DNA of 64,000 nt from Stutzerimonas stutzeri (GCF_000952685.1 NZ_JYHV01000037.1:558001-622000), one strand, 5' to 3'; shown: positions 46,092 to 55,910, numbered from the stretch's first letter. Made by a program: numbers and translations. The notes: generated by a model not told the origin, from the sequence alone.

Positions 46092-48616
46092 GCGAGCTCC
46101 GGGAATCCGGCGATGACCGCGACGGTCACACCCAGGGTAATGGCCATGAAATGCCAATAGAGCGCGACGTTGTGGATATCGATGTCGTAAGCGGCAGTCA
46201 TGCGGCCTGCGGCGCGACGCGCCAGACAATACAGCTGCATGACCAGCCCGACCGCCAGGTGCAGCAGGCACCAGAGCACCAACACCCAGACCGTCGCGGG
46301 GTAGACATCGCGGGTTGGGTCGAGCCCGCTGAAATGAGGCCCGGCCCAGAGTGACCAGGCGCCCACCAGGGTGAGCAGCGCCGCCAGCCCCAGTGCGAGA
46401 TAGAAACCCGCGGCCTGGTCCCGAGCGTTGCAGCGCCGGGCCAGCAGCGTCAGCGCCCAGGCGCAGAGAATCAGCCCCAACGCGATCATCGGCCAGAACA
46501 CACCGGGACCGGCAGCGTTGGCCGGTGGAAAGTCCTCATGCACGGTCCAGAAGAAGAAGTACCCGAACACCAGGCTGGCGAAGGCACTCATGTCGCCGAT
46601 CATGGTGATGAAGGTGGCCCACCAGCCCACCGATTTGGCGCCTGAGGCATACAGCGGCAGCGACACCTCCAGACCGATGTCCTTGCGCGGCTTCTCCGGG
46701 ATCATCGCGGTGCCGGTCCACAGCCATATCAGGATGGTGACCAGCGCCAGGCCACCGCTGACCAACGCCGCGACGTACCAGCTGTAAGTGGCGAAGATGA
46801 ACAGCCCCCCGGTGAAGATCGCCGCCCACATGCTGAGGAAGGTCGGGCCCGGCACGCGCAGGCACTGGATTGGCTCGGCATCGATGATGCTGCTGATCAG
46901 CGTCTCGCGCTTGCCTTCTTCGGCATCCGGCAGATAGAAGCGCCCGGCGTCGACGTCGCGCATCAGGTTGGGTTGGTCCCACAGCGGGTAGCGGCTCTTG
47001 ATGATCGGGATCGAGCGCGAGCCCCAGGGCCTGCCGGGCATCTCCGCCAGCCATTCGAGGGTACCGGCATTCCACGGATTGCGTGCACTGTAGGGTTGCT
47101 TGCCCTTGGGCCGCATGACGTCCCAGACCAACACCGCGACGCCGGCGGCGAGGATGAAGGCGCCCACAGTGGACACCATGTTGAGCACATCGAAGCCCAT
47201 GTCCGGCGCATAGGTATAGACGCGCCGCGGCATGCCCAGCAGGCCAGTGAAGTGCATCGGCAGAAAGGCGATGTTGAAGCCGACGAACATCAGCCAGAAG
47301 GCGATCCGCCCGAGGCGATCCGATAGCGTCTTGCTCATCGCCAACGGGAAGAAGTAGTAGAGCCCGGCGATCACTGGGAACAGCATGCCGCCGATCAGCA
47401 CGTAATGCAGGTGGGCGACGATGAAGTAGGTGTCGTGGGCCTGGAAGTCGAACGGCGCCAGCGCCACCATCACCCCGGTCAGCCCGCCCAGCACGAAAAT
47501 CGCCAGCGCGCCGGCGACGAACAGCATCGGCACCGATTTGACGAAGCGCCCGGCAAGCGCTGTCGCCAGAAAGCAGAAGATTTGCACCCCGGTGGGAATC
47601 GCCACCGCCTCGGACGCCGCCGAGAAGAACGCCAGTGAGATGCCCGGCATGCCGGTGGTGAACATGTGATGCACCCACAGCCCAAAGCTGATGAAGCCGG
47701 TACCCACCGCGGCCAGCACGATGAAGGTATAGCCGACGATCGGCCGCCCCGAGGCGGTGGGCACGATGGTCGCCACCAGCGCCACGGCGGGCAGGAAGAT
47801 GATGTAGACCTCGGGATGGCCGAAGATCCAGAACAAGTGCTGCCACAAGAGCGGATCACCGCCGCGGCTGGCATCGAAGAACGGCCAGTCGAAAGCGCGC
47901 TCCAGCTCGAACAGCAGGTCGCCCGCGATCAGCGGTGGAAATGCAAACAGGATCATCCCGGCGACCACCAGGATGTACCAGGAGTACAGCGGGATCAGGT
48001 TGATGCGCATGCCCGGCGGCCGCGTTTTCAGCACGCCGACGATCAGCTCCACCGCCGCCGCGATCGACGACACTTCGATGAACGACAGCCCGAGCAGCCA
48101 GATGTCCGCACCGAGGCCTTCCTGGTAGGTGGTGGTCAGCGGCGGGTACATGAACCAGCCGCCCTGGGGCGCAACACCGAAGAAGATCGAGCCGCAGACG
48201 AATACGCCGCCGATGATGAAGCACCAGAAGCCGTAGGCTGACAGCCGCGGAAACGGCAGATCCCGCGCCCCGAGCATCTGCGGCAGGATGAGAATCGAGA
48301 AAGCCTCGAAGATCGGCACGCCAAACAAAAACATCATCACCGAGCCGTGCAGGGTGAACACCTGGTTATAGGTTTCGGCCGACAGCAGATCGTTGTCCGG
48401 CACCGCCAGCTGCGCACGGATCAGCATCGCCAGCACGCCGGCGAAGAGAAAGAACAGGAACGACACGCCGGTGTACCAGAGCCCGACCTCGGTGTTGTTC
48501 ACCGCCGACCAGTAGCGCCAACCAGTGGGCGTCTTCCAGGCCGCGGCGAGGCGCTCGGCCTGCGCTTCGGCGCGGGCTTGCTCCTGCGGGTCGCGGTATT
48601 CGATCGGCTCGCTCAT
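46088..48616 (-). CDS. ctaD: Cytochrome c oxidase, fused subunits I and III
   Basis: 842-residue A-family heme-copper oxidase polypeptide. Subunit I part (about 1-560) has the heme a His in TLHGSVMMFLFG, the CuB His-Tyr pair in FGHPEVYIIF with the subfamily Glu, the CuB HH in WVHHMFTTGMP, and the heme a3/a histidines in HLHYVL. The C-terminal part (about 610-842) is a subunit III-like bundle of helices (WWATFITMIGDMSAFASLVFGYFFFW, CLLHLAVGLVMQLYC). It pumps protons while reducing O2. It lies 4 bases into overlap with coxB upstream. Confidence 0.94.
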   Translation of the reverse strand: MSEPIEYRDPQEQARAEAQAERLAAAWKTPTGWRYWSAVNNTEVGLWYTGVSFLFFLFAGVLAMLIRAQLAVPDNDLLSAETYNQVFTLHGSVMMFLFGVPIFEAFSILILPQMLGARDLPFPRLSAYGFWCFIIGGVFVCGSIFFGVAPQGGWFMYPPLTTTYQEGLGADIWLLGLSFIEVSSIAAAVELIVGVLKTRPPGMRINLIPLYSWYILVVAGMILFAFPPLIAGDLLFELERAFDWPFFDASRGGDPLLWQHLFWIFGHPEVYIIFLPAVALVATIVPTASGRPIVGYTFIVLAAVGTGFISFGLWVHHMFTTGMPGISLAFFSAASEAVAIPTGVQIFCFLATALAGRFVKSVPMLFVAGALAIFVLGGLTGVMVALAPFDFQAHDTYFIVAHLHYVLIGGMLFPVIAGLYYFFPLAMSKTLSDRLGRIAFWLMFVGFNIAFLPMHFTGLLGMPRRVYTYAPDMGFDVLNMVSTVGAFILAAGVAVLVWDVMRPKGKQPYSARNPWNAGTLEWLAEMPGRPWGSRSIPIIKSRYPLWDQPNLMRDVDAGRFYLPDAEEGKRETLISSIIDAEPIQCLRVPGPTFLSMWAAIFTGGLFIFATYSWYVAALVSGGLALVTILIWLWTGTAMIPEKPRKDIGLEVSLPLYASGAKSVGWWATFITMIGDMSAFASLVFGYFFFWTVHEDFPPANAAGPGVFWPMIALGLILCAWALTLLARRCNARDQAAGFYLALGLAALLTLVGAWSLWAGPHFSGLDPTRDVYPATVWVLVLWCLLHLAVGLVMQLYCLARRAAGRMTAAYDIDIHNVALYWHFMAITLGVTVAVIAGFPELA

Positions 48617-49629
48617 TCCAGCCCCTTCAGGTAGTGCGCCATGGCCGTCAGCTGGTCATTGGGCAACATGCCGAACGTGGGCATCCTGACGTCGGGCTTG
48701 ATCTGCCCGGTATGGCCGATCCAGCGCTGGAAAGCTTCGATATCGGCGGGCAACGTACCGGCGGCGAGGCTCAGGCGACTGCCGACATGGGTCAGGTCGG
48801 GGCCGACCGTGCCGTCCGCCTCGGTGCCGCGCACCCGATGGCAGGCGCCGCAGCCATTGCTGAGAAAGGCCCGCTGGCCCTGGCGCTGCAGCGCCGATTG
48901 CGGCTCCGGCGCCGGCTTCGCCTGCCCGGCGAGCCAGGCATCGAAAGCCGCCGGCTCCATCACTACCACTGGAAAGGCCATCAGCGCGTGGGACGTGCCG
49001 CAGAACTCGGCGCAGACGCCGCGAAAGGTGCCGGTACGGGTTGGCTCCAGCGCCAGTTGATTGCTGCGGCCGGGGATCATGTCCACCTTACCGCCCAGCG
49101 AGGGAATCCAGAACGAGTGGATGACGTCCGGGCTGGTCAGGTTGAAGGCCACCCGCTGGCCGACCGGCAAGCGGATCTCGTTGGCCAACTCCACTGCTTC
49201 TCCCGTATCCGTGTGGTAGCGCACCCGCCACCACCATTGCTCCCCGGATACATCCACCCGCAGAGCGATGTTGGCGGTCGAGCGTAGTGGCTGCATCAGC
49301 ATCAGTCCGTAAACCAGAAGCGCGGTGAGCACGACGATGGGAAAGAGGATGCCGCCGCCGAAGATCAGCCAGCGCGCGCTGCGAATGCCGTGCGCCTCGG
49401 GGTGCGCCTGGGTGGAATAGACGGCGATGCCCATCACCGCGACCCAGATCAGCGCTGCACCGCCGCACATCCACCAGAACAGCACGACGATGCTTTCGGC
49501 ACCGGTTCCGGCGGGGTCGAGCGCCGATTGCCGACCGTCGCAGGCGGCCAGCAATGCCATCTGCACCAAGCAGAAGCAGCGCCGCCACTGTCGCGCTCGC
49601 AGAAGGTTTTCGCACAGCTGAAGCCACAT
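48613..49629 (-). CDS. coxB: Cytochrome c oxidase subunit II with fused cytochrome c domain
   Basis: 338 residues: a lipoprotein-type N-terminus with lipobox LLAAC, two membrane helices (about 45-70 and 85-110), a cupredoxin domain with the CuA site CAEFCGTSHALM, and a C-terminal class I cytochrome c domain with CGACH and a distal Met (MPTFGML). This is the caa3-type layout. ATG 49629 is preferred to a TTG at 49677, which would place the lipobox too far inside. First gene of the - strand oxidase operon. Confidence 0.92.
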   Translation of the reverse strand: MWLQLCENLLRARQWRRCFCLVQMALLAACDGRQSALDPAGTGAESIVVLFWWMCGGAALIWVAVMGIAVYSTQAHPEAHGIRSARWLIFGGGILFPIVVLTALLVYGLMLMQPLRSTANIALRVDVSGEQWWWRVRYHTDTGEAVELANEIRLPVGQRVAFNLTSPDVIHSFWIPSLGGKVDMIPGRSNQLALEPTRTGTFRGVCAEFCGTSHALMAFPVVVMEPAAFDAWLAGQAKPAPEPQSALQRQGQRAFLSNGCGACHRVRGTEADGTVGPDLTHVGSRLSLAAGTLPADIEAFQRWIGHTGQIKPDVRMPTFGMLPNDQLTAMAHYLKGLE

Positions 49630-49790
49630 GGTCCTGCTCGTCCAAGGTCCCGTTCGTGTGACCCACAAGCGCGCCAAAAAGTTGGATAGCGGCGCGCTCC
49701 CGCTGGCATCGAGTCGTCAGAAGGGCTAACGGATTCTCTCGTCGTTGCGCTGGTCCAAACGGATGGGTACATGACGTTCGAGGAGAGAAC

Positions 49791-50468
49791 ATGGATGCCG
49801 ACCGCAGTCACCGACGCTATCTGCTGACGCTGTTGCTGTCGTTCCTGGCGATATGGGGCGCGCTGGCCATCGCGCCCGTGGATCGTCATGACTGGCTGCT
49901 GGAAAACCAGCTAGTGCTCGTGCTGGCCGTCGCCCTGCTACTGGGTCATCGGCATTACCTGCCCTCGCCTTTGGCAGCGACACTGATCGTCATTTATCTG
50001 TGCATCCATCAGCTGGGCGCACACTACACCTATGCCAAGGTGCCCTACGACGACTGGTGGCAAGCGCTGACGGGAGACAGCCTGAACCAGGCATTTGGCT
50101 GGGAGCGCAACCAGTTCGACCGGCTGGCCCACCTCAGCTACGGCTTGCTGTTGGCCTACCCGATCCGCGAAGTGCTGATCCGTCTGGGCCTGCGCCCCGG
50201 TCTCTGGAGCCTGCTGCTGCCGGTGGATATCGTGCTCTCGACCTCGGCGATCTACGAATTGATCGAATGGTTCGGTGCAGAGACACTCAGCGCAGCGGAG
50301 GGCCGAACCTTTCTCGCCACCCAGCAGGATCGCTGGGACCCGCAGAAAGACATGGCCCTGGCCACGGCCGGTGCGATCGTCGCCATGGTTCTGACCGCAG
50401 TGCTGGCTGGCACAGCCCGACAGACATTGCGCGGCGGCTCGGCCGACCAATCGGCCGCGCGATCATGA
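49791..50468 (+). CDS. DUF2238 (YjdF-like) membrane protein
   Basis: 225 residues with about six membrane helices. DUF2238 features include YTYAKVPYDDWW, RNQFDRLAHLSYGLLLAYPIREVL, SAIYELIEWFGAE and TQQDRWDPQKDMALATAGAI. The family has no established function. A strong GAGGAG precedes the ATG at about 8 bases. It is divergent from the oxidase operon. Confidence 0.88.
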   Translation: MDADRSHRRYLLTLLLSFLAIWGALAIAPVDRHDWLLENQLVLVLAVALLLGHRHYLPSPLAATLIVIYLCIHQLGAHYTYAKVPYDDWWQALTGDSLNQAFGWERNQFDRLAHLSYGLLLAYPIREVLIRLGLRPGLWSLLLPVDIVLSTSAIYELIEWFGAETLSAAEGRTFLATQQDRWDPQKDMALATAGAIVAMVLTAVLAGTARQTLRGGSADQSAARS

Positions 50469-50475
50469 AGCCGGC

Positions 50476-50883
50476 TCAGGGGCGTTCGGGATGGCCGAGA
50501 CGCTCTGCCGGATCAGGCACCTCGGGTTCGGTGGTCACGCCGATCCGCCGCAGGTACCACTGATACGCCAGGTACGAGCAGCCCCAGCCAAGCAGGACCC
50601 CGAGCGTATTGGCCAGCATGTCGCCGAGCGACGCCTCGCGATTGGGCAAGAGGCCCTGAGCGACCTCGATCAGAGCGGAAACGCCCACGCTGGCGGCGAC
50701 CGACCAAATGGCGCTCCATTGCGAAAACGCCAGACGCAGCGAAAACATCAGGGCGGCGAAACCGAGCATGTGATGCAGCTTGTCCTGCTGATCGAACACT
50801 TGCGGAATGGGTTCCGGGCGGAGTCCGCTGAAGACGATGACCGCCAGAACCGCGAGAAACGGCAGGAAACGCAAGCAATTCAT
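50476..50883 (-). CDS. VanZ-like family membrane protein
   Basis: 135 residues with about four helices: FLPFLAVLAVIVFSGL, HHMLGFAALMFSLRLAF, SVAASVGVSALIEVAQGLLPNREASLGDMLANTLGVLLGW. The KLHHMLGF and EVAQGLLPNREAS.GDMLANTLG motifs are typical of VanZ-like proteins. Start at ATG 50883 (MNCLRFLPF) removes an unlikely upstream extension. Convergent with the DUF2238 gene, 7 bases apart; function unknown. Confidence 0.85.
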   Translation of the reverse strand: MNCLRFLPFLAVLAVIVFSGLRPEPIPQVFDQQDKLHHMLGFAALMFSLRLAFSQWSAIWSVAASVGVSALIEVAQGLLPNREASLGDMLANTLGVLLGWGCSYLAYQWYLRRIGVTTEPEVPDPAERLGHPERP

Positions 50884-51226
50884 AGGCAACCGGTAGCCTC
50901 GCTGGAATCGTGGAAATAGACGAAAAGATTGGCAGGCCCCGAATACCGGGCGTAATGCTGACGCCAGCAAAGGCGGCGTAAGATAGCAGCCCTTCGACGC
51001 GATGCGTACCGAGCATGGCCGTCGGCGTGCACGCTATGGAGGCCTAAACCCATCGATAGTTCGCGCTCTCCTGTAACAAATTGCGCCCTTTCGACCAAGT
51101 GCCGCCATACGGGCAACCGGCTAAACGGAACCGCGCGAGTAGGGTCCGAACCATAAGCGTCTGGCGAAAATACCTCGGCGACCAGGCGCGTGCCTTTCAT
51201 CGCCACTTGCATGACGGGATAGCATT
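50884..51226. other. Divergent intergenic region upstream of the MCE transporter operon
   Basis: 343 bases with no convincing gene. A 110-codon - strand open frame (50880-51212) overlaps the VanZ-like start region and shows no family features. The stretch presumably holds promoters for the VanZ-like gene and the transporter operon. Confidence 0.55.
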
Positions 51227-52378
51227 TTGACGCACCCCACTTCGCCGCCCGGCAACCTACAGCGGCGCCCGAACAGCGATACCCAGGCCATCATTCTGGC
51301 GGTCGAGGGCGACTGGACGCTGCCGCACTACGCCATCCTCCGGCGTCAGGTGGAACGGGCTCGCCGTCAGGTGACCGATGCCGATCAGGTCGATCTGCAT
51401 GGGCTCGGCGAACTGGATACCGCCGGCGCCGGGCTGCTGGCGGAGCTGCTCGGCCCGGCGCGGGTGGCCCGCCTGAGCGATTGGGCGCCGGAACTGCCCG
51501 CGGAACGTCACGCGCTGCTGAAAACCGTCGCCGCCGCGCTGGATAAGCCGCAAGCACAACAGAAGCCTGAAACCAACGGGTTTGCCGATGTTCTGGCTCA
51601 CGTGGGCCGCAGCGTTTCCAGTGTCTGGAACCAGCAACGCACCCTGCTCGGCTTTATCGGCCTGACCCTGCAGACATTGTTCAGCGTCAGCCTCAGCCCG
51701 CGCCGATGGCGGATCACCTCGCTGGTGGCGCATATCGAGCAGACCGGGCTGGATGCGATACCCATCGTTGCACTGCTGACCTTTCTGGTCGGCGCCGTGG
51801 TGGCCTTTCTCGGCGCCACGGTGCTGGCCGATTTCGGCGCGACCATCTACACGGTCAACCTGGTGGCGTTTTCCTTCCTGCGCGAATTCGGCGTACTGCT
51901 GGCCGCGATCCTGCTCGCCGGGCGCACCGCCAGCGCCTTCGCCGCGCAGATCGGAGCAATGAAATCCAACGAGGAAATCGACGCCATTCGCACCCTGGGC
52001 CTCAGCCCGATCGAGCTTCTGGTACTGCCGCGCATGCTGGCGATGCTGATCACCCTGCCGATCCTGACCTTTATCGGCATGCTCAGCGGCATCGTCGGCG
52101 GGCTGACCGTCTGTGCCCTGGCGCTGGATATCTCGCCGGCGATGTTCTTCACCATCTTGCAGCGCGACATCCCGCTCAACCACTTTCTGGTCGGCCTCGG
52201 CAAGGCGCCGGTATTCGCTTTTCTGATCGCCGTGATTGGATGCCTGGAAGGTTTCAAAGCCAGCGGCAGCGCGCAGTCGGTAGGCGAGCACACCACCTCC
52301 AGCGTGGTGCAGTCGATCTTCATGGTGATCCTGATCGATGCGATCGCCGCGCTGTTTTTCATGGAGATGGGCTGGTGA
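51227..52378 (+). CDS. MlaE-family ABC transporter permease with N-terminal STAS-like domain
   Basis: 383 residues. Residues 1-100 look like a STAS/MlaB-type domain (DQVDLHGLGELDTAGAGLLAELL), fused in front of an MlaE permease (about 125-383) with FLVGAVVAFLGATVLADFGATIYTV, AAQIGAMKSNEEIDAIRTLGLSPIELLVLPR and GSAQSVGEHTTSSVVQSIF. It is the membrane subunit of a lipid transporter for the outer-membrane asymmetry pathway or similar. Start is a TTG at 51227 with only a weak GGGA upstream, so the N-terminus is uncertain. Overlaps the ATPase gene by 1 base. Confidence 0.88.
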   Translation: MTHPTSPPGNLQRRPNSDTQAIILAVEGDWTLPHYAILRRQVERARRQVTDADQVDLHGLGELDTAGAGLLAELLGPARVARLSDWAPELPAERHALLKTVAAALDKPQAQQKPETNGFADVLAHVGRSVSSVWNQQRTLLGFIGLTLQTLFSVSLSPRRWRITSLVAHIEQTGLDAIPIVALLTFLVGAVVAFLGATVLADFGATIYTVNLVAFSFLREFGVLLAAILLAGRTASAFAAQIGAMKSNEEIDAIRTLGLSPIELLVLPRMLAMLITLPILTFIGMLSGIVGGLTVCALALDISPAMFFTILQRDIPLNHFLVGLGKAPVFAFLIAVIGCLEGFKASGSAQSVGEHTTSSVVQSIFMVILIDAIAALFFMEMGW

Positions 52379-53163
52379 TGGCTGGCGAGCCTGTGATCCA
52401 GGTGCGAGGCCTGGTCAACCGCTTCGGCAGCCAGGCGGTGCACGTCAATCTCGACCTGGATATCCGCCGCGGCGAGATTCTCGGCGTGGTCGGCGGCTCC
52501 GGCACCGGCAAGTCGGTATTGCTGCGCAGCATCGTCGGCTTGCGTCAGCCCAACGCCGGCAGCATCAAGGTGTTCGGCGAGAACCTGCTGAAGCTGTCCG
52601 GCCAACACCGCTCGGAGATCGAACGACGCTTTGGCGTACTGTTCCAGCGTGGCGCCTTGTTCACCTCGCTCAACCTGCAGGAAAACGTCGCCCTGCCGCT
52701 GATCGAGCACATCGGCCTTAAAAGGGCCGATGCCGAACACCTGGCGCGGCAGAAGCTGGCGCTGGCCGGCCTGCCGCCGGATGCCGCCTGCAAGTACCCC
52801 GACGAGTTGTCCGGCGGCATGGTCAAGCGCGCGGCGCTGGCCCGGGCGCTGGCGCTGGATCCGGAGGTGCTGTTTCTCGACGAGCCGACCGCCGGCCTCG
52901 ACCCGATCGGCGCGGCCGCCTTCGATCAGTTGATCCTGACCCTGCGTGATGCGCTGGGCTTCAGCGTGTTCCTGGTCACACACGACCTGGATACGCTCTA
53001 CACCATCTGCGACCGCGTCGCCGTGCTGGCACAGAAGCGCGTGCTGGTGGTCGATACCCTCGAAACCGTGGCCGCCACCGAGGACGCCTGGATTCGCGAA
53101 TATTTTCACGGCCCGCGTGGCCGCGCCGCGCACGACGCTGCGCCAAAGCTGGAGATGCCCTGA
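52378..53163 (+). CDS. MlaF-like ABC transporter ATP-binding protein
   Basis: 261-residue ABC ATPase. Walker A GGSGTGKSV, signature LSGGMVKRAALARAL, Walker B VLFLDEPTAGLDP and a switch His in VTHDLDTLY are all intact. It powers the adjacent MlaE-like permease. Start at ATG 52378; a GTG directly before it (52375) is an alternative. The C-terminal tail resembles the MlaF extension that contacts the STAS partner. Confidence 0.92.
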   Translation: MAGEPVIQVRGLVNRFGSQAVHVNLDLDIRRGEILGVVGGSGTGKSVLLRSIVGLRQPNAGSIKVFGENLLKLSGQHRSEIERRFGVLFQRGALFTSLNLQENVALPLIEHIGLKRADAEHLARQKLALAGLPPDAACKYPDELSGGMVKRAALARALALDPEVLFLDEPTAGLDPIGAAAFDQLILTLRDALGFSVFLVTHDLDTLYTICDRVAVLAQKRVLVVDTLETVAATEDAWIREYFHGPRGRAAHDAAPKLEMP

Positions 53164-54102
53164 ATGGAAACCCGAGCCCATCACGTCCTGATCGGACTGT
53201 TCACCGTGATCGCGGTCGGCGGCGCGCTGCTGTTCGCGCTGTGGCTGGGCAAATCGAGCATCGATCGTGAATACAGCTACTACGACATCGGCTTCAGCCA
53301 GACGGTCAGCGGACTGTCGAGCGGCAGCTCGGTGGAATACAGCGGCATCAAGGTCGGCGATGTCGTCCAGCTGTGGCTGGAGCCGGATGACCCGCGCAAG
53401 GTCCGCGCGCGCATCCGCGTCTATGGCGGCACGCCGATCAAGACCGACACCCAGGCGCGCCTGGCTTTGGCCAACATCACCGGCAGCATGGTTATCCAGC
53501 TGCATGGCGGCACCCCGCAGAGTCCACGCCTGGCAGGCGATCCCGACGACCCGCCGTTGATCGTCGCCGATCCCTCGCCGCTCAGCGCGCTGTTGGAAAA
53601 CGGCGAGGACCTGCTGAGCAACATCAATAACCTCTTGCTCAGTGCCAATCAGATCTTCTCCGAGGAGAACACCACGCGCTTGAGCCGCACCCTGGAACAC
53701 CTGGAGCAGGCCACTAGCGTGCTGTCCGAACAGCGCGGCGACCTGGCGCAGACGCTCGAGCAGTTCAATCAGCTGAGCCAGCAGGCCAACACTGTGATGA
53801 GCGAGCTGTCGAGCCTGGCGCGCAACGCCAACGGCCTGCTCGACGATCAGGGTCGCAGCGTGCTCGCCAGCGCGGCACACTCGATGAAAGCCCTGGATCG
53901 CGCCACTGCGCGCCTGGATACGCTGCTCGAGGACAACCAGGGCGCGCTGAACAACGGCATGCAGGGCTTCAACGAACTGGGACCGGCGATCAATGAGTTG
54001 CGCACTACCCTCGCCGCCTTGCGCCGGGTGACCCAGCGTCTGGAAGACAACCCCAGGGGGTTCCTGCTCGGCCGAGATAAATTACAGGAGTTCAATCCAT
54101 GA
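53164..54102 (+). CDS. MlaD-family (MCE domain) substrate-binding protein
   Basis: 312 residues: an N-terminal membrane anchor (about 8-29, VLIGLFTVIAVGGALLFALWLG), one MCE domain (about 38-120, with VSGLSSGSSVEYSGIKVGDVVQL) and a long helical C-terminus with coiled-coil character (LSRTLEHLEQATSVLSEQ). MCE proteins form periplasmic hexamers that carry lipids between membranes. The start directly abuts the ATPase stop, and the stop overlaps the lipoprotein gene by 4 bases. Confidence 0.92.
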   Translation: METRAHHVLIGLFTVIAVGGALLFALWLGKSSIDREYSYYDIGFSQTVSGLSSGSSVEYSGIKVGDVVQLWLEPDDPRKVRARIRVYGGTPIKTDTQARLALANITGSMVIQLHGGTPQSPRLAGDPDDPPLIVADPSPLSALLENGEDLLSNINNLLLSANQIFSEENTTRLSRTLEHLEQATSVLSEQRGDLAQTLEQFNQLSQQANTVMSELSSLARNANGLLDDQGRSVLASAAHSMKALDRATARLDTLLEDNQGALNNGMQGFNELGPAINELRTTLAALRRVTQRLEDNPRGFLLGRDKLQEFNP

Positions 54103-54722
54103 GCCTTCGCTACCGTTCCGTGGTCCTCGTCATCCTGTTCGGACTGATCACGGCGCTCACGGCCTGTTCGGTTCTGCCGGAATCCGAGACCCTGCGGATC
54201 TTCCTGCTGCCGAGCTCACCGACGCCGCAGCAAGCCAGCGAGCCGACCGTCCAGCAGGCGCTGCGTATCAACACGCCGCAGGCCAGCAGGATTCTCTCCG
54301 GGCAGCGCATCGCCGTCGTGCCGCAGGGCAACCAGATCAGCGCTTACGGCGGCGCACGCTGGGCCGACGCTGCGCCAGTGTTGCTGCGTGACCGCCTGAT
54401 CGAAGCCTTCCAGCGCGACGGACGCATGCCTTCGGTAAGCAACGAAGACGTCAATCTCTACGCCGACCTCAGCCTGCACAGCGATCTGCGCGCCTTTCAG
54501 ACCGTCTACATTGACGGCAAGCCGGACGTGGTGATCACCCTCGACGCGCGGCTGGTCAATCGCAACGACCAACGCACCCTGGCCAACCGTCGCTTTGAAG
54601 TTCGCCAGCCGAGCGCCGATCCCCGCGTGGAAAGCGTGGTCGAGGCCTTCGGCCAGGCCAGTGACCGGCTCAGTGCCGACATTCTCGAATGGACGCTGAG
54701 CCATGCCCGACAACTGCCCTGA
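54099..54722 (+). CDS. ABC-type transport auxiliary lipoprotein (PqiC-like)
   Basis: 207-residue lipoprotein: signal peptide with lipobox LTAC at about residue 20, then a domain recognised by RIAVVPQGNQISAYGGARWADAAPVLLRDRLIEAFQ and LRAFQTVYIDGKPDVVITLDARLV. PqiC-type lipoproteins form an outer-membrane ring that receives MCE needles or hexamers. It is the last gene of the four-gene operon. Confidence 0.87.
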   Translation: MSLRYRSVVLVILFGLITALTACSVLPESETLRIFLLPSSPTPQQASEPTVQQALRINTPQASRILSGQRIAVVPQGNQISAYGGARWADAAPVLLRDRLIEAFQRDGRMPSVSNEDVNLYADLSLHSDLRAFQTVYIDGKPDVVITLDARLVNRNDQRTLANRRFEVRQPSADPRVESVVEAFGQASDRLSADILEWTLSHARQLP

Positions 54723-54833
54723 GCAACTGCCGGACGGTAGGCGCTAATCGCCTCGGAATTGATCCAGATACACACAAGTAGCGTATTAGAGCGCCTAAGA
54801 TGACCCCGGACGTTTAATTGCCGGAGCAGAGTC

Positions 54834-55910
54834 ATGAGTCAGCCACGCACCCGAGCCGCACTCAAGGTTCTCGCAGCCGCCGCCGTGATTGCCGTCATCG
54901 GGGCGCTGCTGTGGAGCGAATTGCGCCCCAGCGGTCTTGGCGAAGGGTTCGCCAGCGGTAACGGTCGCATCGAAGCGACCGAGATTGATATCGCCACCAA
55001 GAACCCGGGCCGAGTGCTTGAAATCCTCGTGGACGAGGGTGATTTCGTCCAGCCGGGCCAGGTACTGGCACGTATGGATACCGATGTGCTTCAGGCACAA
55101 CTGAACCAAGCGCGTGCGCAGGTCCGTCAAGGCGAGAATGCCATCCTTACCGCAGAGGCCATGGTCGCCCAGCGGGAAAGCGAGCGTGCCACCGCCGAAG
55201 CCGTGGTGACCCAGCGCCGAGCTGAACTGACCGCGGCCCAGAAGCGCCACCAACGGACCGAAACCCTGGTGGCGCGCAACGCCATGGCGCGCCAGCAACT
55301 CGACGATGACCTCGCCGCCATGCAAAGCGCCCAGGCGGCGCTCGCGGCCGCGCGCGCTCAAGTGATCTCCGCCGACGCCGGCATTGCCGCAGCGAAATCC
55401 CAGGTGATCGAGGCGCGTTCGGCTGTCGAGGCGGCACAAGCCGGCGTTGAGCGCTTGCAAGCGGACATTCGTGACAGCGAACTGAAGAGCCACCGGGTGG
55501 CTCGTGTGCAATACCGAGTGGCGCAGCCCGGCGAAGTCCTCGGCGCGGGCGGCAAGCTGCTCAATCTGGTCGATCTGGCCGACGTCTACATGACCTTCTT
55601 TCTGCCCGAACGTCAGGCCGGACGCGTGGCGATCGGCGCCGAGGTGCGGTTGGTGATCGACGCCGCCCCGCAGTACGTAATTCCGGCCAAAGTCAGCTAT
55701 GTGGCCAGCGTGGCGCAATTCACACCGAAGACCGTGGAAACCGAAAGCGAGCGCGAAAAGCTAATGTTTCGGGTCAAGGCGCGCATCGATCCCGAACTGC
55801 TCAAGCGCCACATGGAGCAGGTCAAGACCGGCCTGCCGGGCATGGCCTATCTGAAGCTCGACGCTGACGGCGAGTGGCCCACCCATCTGCAGATCAATGT
55901 GACGCCATGA
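54834..55910 (+). CDS. HlyD-family membrane fusion protein (YhiI-like)
   Basis: 358 residues with one N-terminal helix (about 10-24, [18 protein letters not shown]), a split lipoyl/barrel-sandwich domain ([20 protein letters not shown] ... [19 protein letters not shown]), a long alpha-helical hairpin rich in Ala, Gln and Arg (about 85-205), and a beta-barrel domain. It bridges the ABC transporter to an outer-membrane channel such as TolC. Its stop overlaps the ABC gene by 4 bases; about 110 bases of presumed promoter separate it from the MCE operon. Confidence 0.92.
   Translation: MSQPRTRAALKVLAAAAVIAVIGALLWSELRPSGLGEGFASGNGRIEATEIDIATKNPGRVLEILVDEGDFVQPGQVLARMDTDVLQAQLNQARAQVRQGENAILTAEAMVAQRESERATAEAVVTQRRAELTAAQKRHQRTETLVARNAMARQQLDDDLAAMQSAQAALAAARAQVISADAGIAAAKSQVIEARSAVEAAQAGVERLQADIRDSELKSHRVARVQYRVAQPGEVLGAGGKLLNLVDLADVYMTFFLPERQAGRVAIGAEVRLVIDAAPQYVIPAKVSYVASVAQFTPKTVETESEREKLMFRVKARIDPELLKRHMEQVKTGLPGMAYLKLDADGEWPTHLQINVTP

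Noticed and set aside
50880..51212. A 110-codon - strand frame upstream of the VanZ-like gene
   Set aside because: No recognisable domain or start signal; treated as intergenic.
51847..53880. A 677-codon frame antisense to the MCE transporter genes
   Set aside because: It spans three well-supported genes on the other strand and has a repetitive Gln/Arg/Asp composition typical of antisense high-GC frames.
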